A DNA stretch of 64,000 bases. Source: Kingdonia uniflora. Lineage: Eukaryota > Streptophyta > Magnoliopsida > Ranunculales > Circaeasteraceae. Shown here piece after piece: positions 57,977-64,000 of this stretch (positions within the stretch are counted from its first letter, which is position 1; each line of letters opens with the position of its first letter). Under the pieces are notes generated by a model. It saw only the letters and a program-made list of their open reading frames with translations, ran no database searches and was not told the DNA's origin. The position numbers and the translations under genes were made by a program. Where the stretch lies: NCBI GenBank assembly GCA_014058105.1, contig JACGCM010002624.1:930001-994000 (forward strand), in the 5' to 3' direction.

Positions 57977-59878
57977 GAGGTGATTACTACGAATGCGGAA
58001 GCGAGATTCGTATGAATATCACGTTTTAGTTAAGTTTTAGAGAAACTAGCTAGGGTTTCAAACTAAAGAACTTCAACTCTTATTAACCAAATCAACTGAG
58101 AAATAAATAACTTAGACCCTCCGTCTGAGAAGATTTCGCTCATAAAAGCAAAGGGTGATGCACCAGAGGACTCATGCATGTATGTAGTGTGTATCCCAAT
58201 CTCTTCGTCTTCATCCCGCAGAATGCACACGAATCTATACGGTAGAACTCTTATGGAAATCATGAAGTCTTCCACATAATTTTTTGCACCCTGTGATCAT
58301 ACCCAAGGTCTTCAAATCCCTATGTTGAAGAACGTTTAAAACTGAAGAAAACATAGAAACCCGCGTCTCAAACTTCGCTAAAAAGCTCTCCCAAAATGGA
58401 TCGACCAACGGGGGCTTTTCGGTCATGCTTTGGCACATTACTTGGCATGTGCACTACTGGAACATAACATCCTTTTAACTTTAAGTACTTAAGGAATGCC
58501 CTACAGTATGCCTCATGGCATGCTCATGCGTGCCCAAAAGTCAACATGAAATGCAAAAAATGTTTTCATCACTCTTCTTTCTCTGTTGCGATCACCATTA
58601 ATGATTCTCTACTCTAGGCCATTATGATTCTGAATCTCTGGTTCGGCTACGTCGAGGTTCTCTTCATGGTGAAACCATAAGCCCTGATTTTATGATTGTG
58701 GATACTCGCTTTGGCATCGGTTATTCTCAGCTTGGACCCATACAAACCTTTGCTCCTTAGTAATATGGATTGGTGTGACCGCCATTGTTAAAGCTTCGGT
58801 AACCTCATGTTCAAGTCTATTCCTATTGGTTCTGGTAGTGGATGTCACGCCGTACGATGTTGTTGTTGAGTTGAGGGCAGGCTGGAGCGACTCAAACATT
58901 TGTTGTTCATGCAAAAACCAAGACGGGTTTGGTGGTTTTGGATCTGGATTTAAAACCTATACATGTCAGATACATGAGATATCATATCCCTTTCCACGGT
59001 CCATTTCTTCTCTTTCTCGAACTGTGATTTCTATTCTTCATAAGCCTGCAAAAACAATTTCATGGTTTTATGAACTGATGTTCTTAGTTAAAGTTCCAAT
59101 CGGAGATTCATCATGGACTCTGTGAGGCAAACCGGTATCCTTTATCTCGAAACATGCAACTACTGTGAATTCTTGGGTTTGTGAATCGGCTAAATTCTCG
59201 GTCGATTCCTTCTCTAGTTTTGTTGTCGTGATGACGACGATCGTTGTTGCGTCTGCCGGAACTCTGGGATCGCCGGTTATCATGGTAACGATAACCTTGT
59301 CTTTATCGGTGCCACTCACGGGTGTTGATGGTTGATCATTAACCATCAACCTTCCAAGACGATCGGCGTCTCTTTGCTCGTCGTATCGAACATCGGGGTT
59401 TCCGATCTTACGTCGCTATTGACAGGAAGACATACAAATGAGGATTCCATTTCACCGGTCTTTGCGGTGGTACTCCAATCTTCAGGATAGTCATCGTAAA
59501 TAGGCGGTAAAATCGCCGTTGATTGGGGGGGGTGATTACTACGAACGCGAAAGTGAGATTCGCATGAATATCACGTTTTAGTTTAAGATTTAGAGAAACT
59601 AGGGTTTCAAACTAAATAACTTCAACTCTTATTAACCAAATCAACTAGGAAACAAATAACCTACACACCCCTTTTATAGAGCACATGGGGGGTTAAAATT
59701 AGAAACCCTAATTCTAATTAAAATAGAATTCTACTTAAATTAGAAAACTGCTAATAACCCACATTGGACCTCTCCAACAGAGCTTAAAGTATAAAATATA
59801 AGTCATTAATTAAACATAGGTCACATGGTGGGTAGATGGTTCTATGAGGGATGTGTCACATCACATTGAGTTAGATCA
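57977..59878. mobile_element. LTR-element remnant with one partial and one complete terminal repeat
   Basis: The left repeat (57977-58108) and right repeat (59532-59878) share the start TGATTACTACGAA(C/T)GCG and the following roughly 130 bp (ATGAATATCACGTTTTAGTT, TTCAACTCTTATTAACCAAA). The left copy stops there, while the right continues to a CA end. An eight-G run (59524-59531) directly precedes the right repeat like a polypurine tract. The right repeat is homologous to 37792-38136. A TATAAAAGGGG box lies on its minus strand, so orientation is unsettled. No target duplication was found. Confidence 0.5.
58109..59523 (-). other. Interior of the LTR remnant: unrecognised protein-like frames
   Basis: Minus-strand frames at 59440-59330 (MESSFVCLPVNSDVRSETPM), 59349-59068, 58914-58690 (FESLQPALNSTTTSYGVTS) and 58438-58063 (PLVDPFWESFLAKFETRV, SVLNVLQHRDLKTLG) look like pieces of one protein. 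None has gag, protease, reverse transcriptase or integrase motifs. The interior might be captured host sequence or a very diverged gag-like region. I do not recognise it. Confidence 0.3.
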
Positions 59879-60612
59879 AAACGTAAAACATACATCTAAA
59901 ATATATATTAAAAGTTATATCATGTTCCTTTAAGTCTAGACAAATAGAATGTTTGTGAGTGGGAGGGGCTAGCTCCTCGCCCTAGACACCTCAGTTTACT
60001 GTAATATCTCGACCTAACCATTTTCTTGTTTATACAGTGCAATAACTCTTAGCACGCAAGGGTTATTCTTTATGATGCTGGGTTGGGTTTGAATGGTGAT
60101 CCATCATTTTTAGCCTTTAATTAGACCTAAGGTCTGGAAAAACCTTAAGCTCTGGAGACGTGGGTGGCACCACGCAGTTAGACTTTTCTAGGTTTCTATG
60201 TTACATCGGGAACTAGCTAGTCATAAAACTTTAGGGTGTGTTTGGTAACCCAATTTTTTTTCCCCGAGAAACTGTTTCCCACTTTTAAATTTTCTCACTG
60301 TTTCCCATTTAAGATTTCTCAGTGTTTCCGCCATTTGGTTGCCAAGTGAGAAACAATATAACTATTTTCTTTTTTCTCACATTTTCTTTACAATAGTGTT
60401 TGGTTATCCATTTCCCACTTCGTAAAAAAATATAAATATGAAAAACAAACATAAACATTATTCTAAAATATAATTCAAGCTAGCATTATTCAAAAATAAA
60501 GTACGTATTATTTAACCAAACATCCTAAAACCAAACTCAAAATAAATCCATGCACCTAAAAACATAATTAATGTAGTTTAACTTTAAAATTTCAAAAAAT
60601 AACTAAAAATCA

Positions 60613-61616
60613 CTACTCTTGCTCGCTTCCAAAATGATAGTTCAACCACGCCAAATTTTGATCATCTTTAGTCTGCATAAACACAGTTGTCATTCCCTTG
60701 TTGACTGTAAATTGTTTTATTACATCGAACTTAGTAAATATACCAACTCTTGCCATACTGTCAATGGTTTTACCACATTTTTCTAGTAAAGTTATAGTAC
60801 TTTCAGACCTCGCCCTAAGACCTTGTGATATGTTATTCAAACTATCAGTTAAACCTTTAAGATGACTATGAAATACTGCACTAGTTGACCTAGTTTTCTA
60901 TCTCTTCGCATTTGAAGGAGTGTTTTTGGCAAGTCTTTCAACGTGATCTTCCTTAGTGGGAGAGGGATCTTAGGTATCATGCACAACTAAATTTCTAATA
61001 TCAACATCCAAATCTATGGTATTGTTGTCGTTACCATTATAAGTCGATGCCATTTCATCATCCAATGTAAAAACAGTGCAAACCCTTGACCCTGTAGATA
61101 TATCTTTGCCAACCAATTCATAAATCATTGTGTAGCTAACGATAGTTTTCCCCTATACTTCTTGTTGCCATTGACCTAAATAATACAAATATTCAATACA
61201 CAAATATATACAATTCTTTTGTGAAAAATCAAATTATACAAATAACGTAATAATTATTTCAAGGAGTGCTTTCCATATGTTAGCATCACCGATGATCGTC
61301 TTAGACTCTTTATCCCACCCAAACTCACTTAGATTAGTAACAAATTTTACCTTAGGGTCCCATTTCCTCCAAGTCTTAAACCTATTTCGAGCATGACTTT
61401 CGGTAATTTGCAAGTTTAGCTCTTCATACATAGCTTTCGCAACAGCATTGTAAGCCTTATTCTTTCACCCTCCTCCATCTCCCTTACCCCCATTTACAAG
61501 TTGATCTTGCAAAACCTTAATCATCACAACATCCATCTCATTACTCCAAATAAGATTATTTTTAGTCGTTTTCATTCCCAACTCATTCGTAACATCCACA
61601 ACATCCTGTGAATCCA
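60613..61616 (-). pseudogene. Harbinger ORF1 (Myb/SANT-like DNA-binding protein), disrupted
   Basis: From MDSQDVVDVTNELG (61616) the minus strand reads a trihelix/Myb-SANT-like domain: LIWSNEMDVVMIKVLQDQ, AKAMYEELNL, ARNRFKTWRKWDP and SEFGWDKESKTII. The tail follows after a probable intron (61150-60613; SYTMIYELVGKDISTGSR, LLEKCGKTIDSMARVG, NLAWLNYHFGSEQE). A stop after GGKGDGGG (about 61465) and another near 60972 and 60900 break it. ORF1 proteins of this type bind DNA and partner the ORF2 transposase in autonomous elements. Confidence 0.7.
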
Positions 61617-61783
61617 TTTTTGGTAATATTTAAACATTAAAATCATGTGTAATATATAAATTTTAACTAGAATATCATTATTGCATGTCAAATAATAAGA
61701 AATTGAAAACTAAGCACCATTTTATACCATAATATGAAATTTATTTAACTTAAAATAAAGGAAGACAATCATAGTGTACTTTA

Positions 61784-62023
61784 TTAGAAAAATACAATCA
61801 AAACGTAATCATCTAGGACATAAACAAGTTCATAAGTTTGATTGTACTCATTCCACATAAGTGTTGCTAATTGGTCTCTGTAAGTTAACCACTCAGTAGT
61901 AGGCTCTAAATCTCTAATATTCCTACTCAGCATCTGAGGAGTCAGAGTGGTATTCATTATCCACATATTCCATCTTCCTATTTTATTGTAGCATATAGAT
62001 AATAAATATTTTACCAAAGACAA
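61784..62023 (-). pseudogene. Harbinger ORF2 transposase C-terminal remnant
   Basis: The phrase TEWLTYRDQLATLMWNEYNQ matches the conserved C-terminal end of HARBI1-like transposases (the FRDxLAxxMWxxY pattern). The DDE catalytic core is absent. It lies upstream of ORF1 on the same strand. Only this short motif supports the call. Confidence 0.5.
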
Positions 62024-63109
62024 AAGTAAAGTTTAAATCCATTACAGTTGTAACTTATTAACTACATGTACAATTTAAACCTAAAATACGTACTAGTAAA
62101 GTTTTGCTCAATTATTATAAATACTAAATTCAAGATGACAAAAGAGACAAAAGTGAAGAAATCATCAATCATAGAAATGATAAAGAAAAAAAGTAAAAAA
62201 CAAAAAGTAAGAAGAAGCATACTCGATGGAGGCTTCTTTGTTTATGTGAGAGAGATATAGGGTTTTTTCATACAAGATGAGTAAATATAGAGGGTCTTTT
62301 GGTGGAAAAATAAACTTGTGTGTTTCTTTTGGCGGGATGAGAAAAATCATACATAATATCTCATATTTAGATTTTCATAGAAAAATGATGGGAAAATCTA
62401 ACATGGGTTCCACTAATTTCTAAGTGAGAAACATATTTTCTAAGAGGGAGAAAGTAGAAATTGTTTCCCACTTTTAGAGCTATTAATTTTCTCATAAAAA
62501 TTATGTTTCCCTTCCCATATTTTTTGGACTACCAAACACCAAGTAAGGAAAAAAAAGATTAAGTTAGTATTTTTCCACTCCGTTTATCACTTTTTGGGGA
62601 TACCAAATACACACTAAGTCTCCGCGACAATTCTTGATATTGTTAAAATGTTCGTAGAAGAAAGGTCTTGGAATTTTCATGCTTGGAATGCATCTAATTG
62701 TTTAGGAACTATAAGAACGCACAATGTTCAGCATCTGACTCCATCATTTGTGATTAAGAGCAAACCAATAACTGCATAATACCGAGTTTTGAAATTATGA
62801 AGAAAAGAAAAAAAAAATCTCTGGTAAAATAAATAAATAGAAGTAAACAATACGTTACGTTTAATTATCCATGGGTTATTCACATAAACTCTTAATAGTT
62901 AGATTAAAGTAGTTGGTAGAGCTATTTTGTTTATGAAAAATACTTGAGTTTTCCTCTTATTAAACTTTAGTTGAGATCTAAAATTTCTAACTAATTGAGA
63001 TTAACTGATTTCGAGTAATTTAGGTTAAAATTAAAAGGGCCGATAATCCTTGAACTAATTGTCAAGTTCAAACCTAGCTCAAGTTGATATGATAAGCAAT
63101 AAGGAATTA

Positions 63110-63375
63110 AAAACACAATAACAGACAATTTTAACCCTGTGGGAAACCTTTCTTAGGAGAAAAACACACAGGTCGCTGTCGAATCGCCCGACAACTAAAA
63201 ATCTATTATTAAAACAAAATTATAAGAATTTCATTACTTACAGAATCGATAAATACATTATTTGGTTATCTCTCTTCTAATTGAACTCCTCACAATCAAT
63301 TCCTCATTCTCACAACGTCTTTTGTTCTCGCAATGCCTCATTTCAATCTCCCGTCAAAGCATTCAAACTTGAAAC
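63110..63375 (-). repeat. Inverted copy of 57535-57790
   Basis: Reading minus, it repeats CTTTGACGGGAGATTGAA, CAATTAGAAGAGAG, CTGTCGGGCGATTCGACAGCG and TTTCCCACAGGGTTAAAATT in the same order as the copy 5.5 kb to the left. It lies immediately upstream of the lipid-transfer-like gene end. Confidence 0.8.
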
Positions 63376-63474
63376 TTACAAGTTTTTCAATTTAAGATTA
63401 GGTTTTCTAAATCTCTTATAGATTTAATTTGAGCAGAGCCCTCAATATCATTACCAAAGGCCAAGGGCTCCACA

Positions 63475-64000
63475 CTAGGTGCCACTAGGTGGAGCAGAGA
63501 ATCCACAGGTTCCGACAGAAGGAGGAAGAGAAAGACCGCATGTGGAAGGAAGAGCTGCCGCTCTTTCCAGGTCAATCACAATACCCATTTGAGCTGCTGT
63601 ACTAAAAGATTCACAAACACACTCCGCTATTGTTTCCAACACTATTTTTAAACCATTGCAACAATCAGCTCCTGGTTTTGAATCTTTGCTACCATCTTCA
63701 GTGAATGACAAACAAGCAGTCATCTGCAACACTAGAGTTGAGCAATCTGTTCCTGATGGTGATGCTACAGAATATGAAACGGGGGGTGGAGTACTTTCAA
63801 TACCACCAGACTCTCCACAGGGTACTGCTGCAGCTGGTATATCCAAGGACGGCGATTTTTTTGGTGAATAAGATTTATGGTGCCCTGACGAAGATTTTGG
63901 TGGTTGAGCAGTATCTGCACTAGGTGGGGCAGAAAATCCACAGGTACCGACAGAAGGAGGAAGGGAAACGCCGCATTGAGATGGAAGAGCTACCGCTTTT
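63475..64000 (-). CDS. LTPG-like lipid-transfer protein with two eight-cysteine modules (partial)
   Basis: One minus-strand frame is open from the window edge to a TAG at 63477-63475. From 64000 it reads the end of one module (PSQCGVSLPPSVGTCGFSAP), then a Pro/Ser/Lys-rich linker (SADTAQPPKSSSGHHKSYSP), then a complete second module: DCSTLVLQMTACLSF, ADCCNGLKIVLETIAECVCE, STCGLSLPPSVGTCGF. The spacing C...C...CC...CxC...C...C is that of non-specific lipid transfer proteins of the GPI-anchored/xylogen type, which bind lipids at the cell surface. At DNA level 63484-63575 repeats 63915-64000 (period about 431 bp). The second module ends abruptly (SAPPSGT, stop) with no hydrophobic GPI-anchor signal, so the 3' end may be truncated or continue by splicing. 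The 5' end is outside the window. Confidence 0.8.
   Translation of the reverse strand, partial: KAVALPSQCGVSLPPSVGTCGFSAPPSADTAQPPKSSSGHHKSYSPKKSPSLDIPAAAVPCGESGGIESTPPPVSYSVASPSGTDCSTLVLQMTACLSFTEDGSKDSKPGADCCNGLKIVLETIAECVCESFSTAAQMGIVIDLERAAALPSTCGLSLPPSVGTCGFSAPPSGT

Larger units (their letters stand above)
60233..62615 (-). mobile_element. PIF/Harbinger deletion derivative
   Basis: Ends AGGGTGTGTTTGGTAACCC (60233-60251) and, inverted, AGTGTGTATTTGGTATCCC (62597-62615) are terminal inverted repeats with the GTxTTTGGTA core common in these elements. Flanks are TTA on the left and TAA on the right, not an exact duplication. Subterminal TTTCTCACTGTTTCCCA-type repeats occur at both ends. Inside are a Myb/SANT-like ORF1 and only the tail of a transposase-like ORF2, so it could not move without help. 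Confidence 0.75.

Overview
This is plant nuclear DNA, almost certainly from a eudicot. It is AT-rich and has split genes with canonical GT-AG introns, nucleus-encoded chloroplast proteins (Rubisco activase and a plastid-targeted sugar/proton symporter), and many plant-type transposable elements (Copia, LINE, hAT, PIF/Harbinger and plant-mobile-domain elements). I cannot name the species. No tRNA, rRNA, CRISPR array or bacterial-style operon was seen.

Three host genes look intact. Rubisco activase (12062-14974, minus, six coding exons plus an alternative C-terminal extension) has a TATA box and a G-box upstream. A PQQ-propeller polyvinylalcohol-dehydrogenase-like gene (23421-25513, plus, four exons) encodes about 536 residues. 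A D-xylose/proton symporter-like 3 gene (39086-45246, minus, fourteen exons) encodes about 561 residues. A fourth gene, a GPI-type lipid-transfer-like protein with two eight-cysteine modules in one frame, runs off the right edge (63475-64000, minus).

The left 9 kb is a gene graveyard. It holds a PPR fragment at the edge, then a roughly 2.4 kb palindrome built from pieces of a pectinesterase-like gene. The palindrome abuts a deoxyhypusine-synthase-related gene (5007-8971) that lacks its first and last exons and carries a nonsense codon and a broken splice donor. The stretch 8972-12061 has no recognisable gene.

Upstream of Rubisco activase, 15152-21195 is a direct tandem duplication of a roughly 3 kb unit. 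Both units carry the same hAT-type MITE. Only unit A contains a copied piece of the symporter gene that lies 24 kb away. Only unit B contains a pair of GAGCATCC-ended MITEs.

From 25.6 to 38.2 kb the window is mostly mobile or repetitive. A 127-bp-period tandem repeat is split by a 2.9 kb element (26058-28993) with 17-bp inverted termini and TAA target duplications, and this element carries a plant-mobile-domain gene. A hAT MITE with a perfect 8-bp target duplication (30123-30574) follows. Next comes a decayed second plant-mobile-domain region (about 31.0-36.6 kb) whose non-coding parts are full of ATTGTCGA/TCGACAAT motifs. Two smaller remnants close this stretch.

From 45.3 to 63.4 kb the region is again repetitive. 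It holds a solo LTR (46317-47157, target duplication GCTTC), a TIR-flanked element (about 48.06-50.55 kb), a full-length minus-strand Copia retrotransposon (51466-56673, target duplication GTAAG) with several lesions, LTR-like remnants (56.7-59.9 kb), and a deletion derivative of a PIF/Harbinger element (60233-62615). The host genes do not form a functional cluster. What ties the window together is repeated local rearrangement, namely inverted and tandem duplications, gene-fragment copying and nested insertions.
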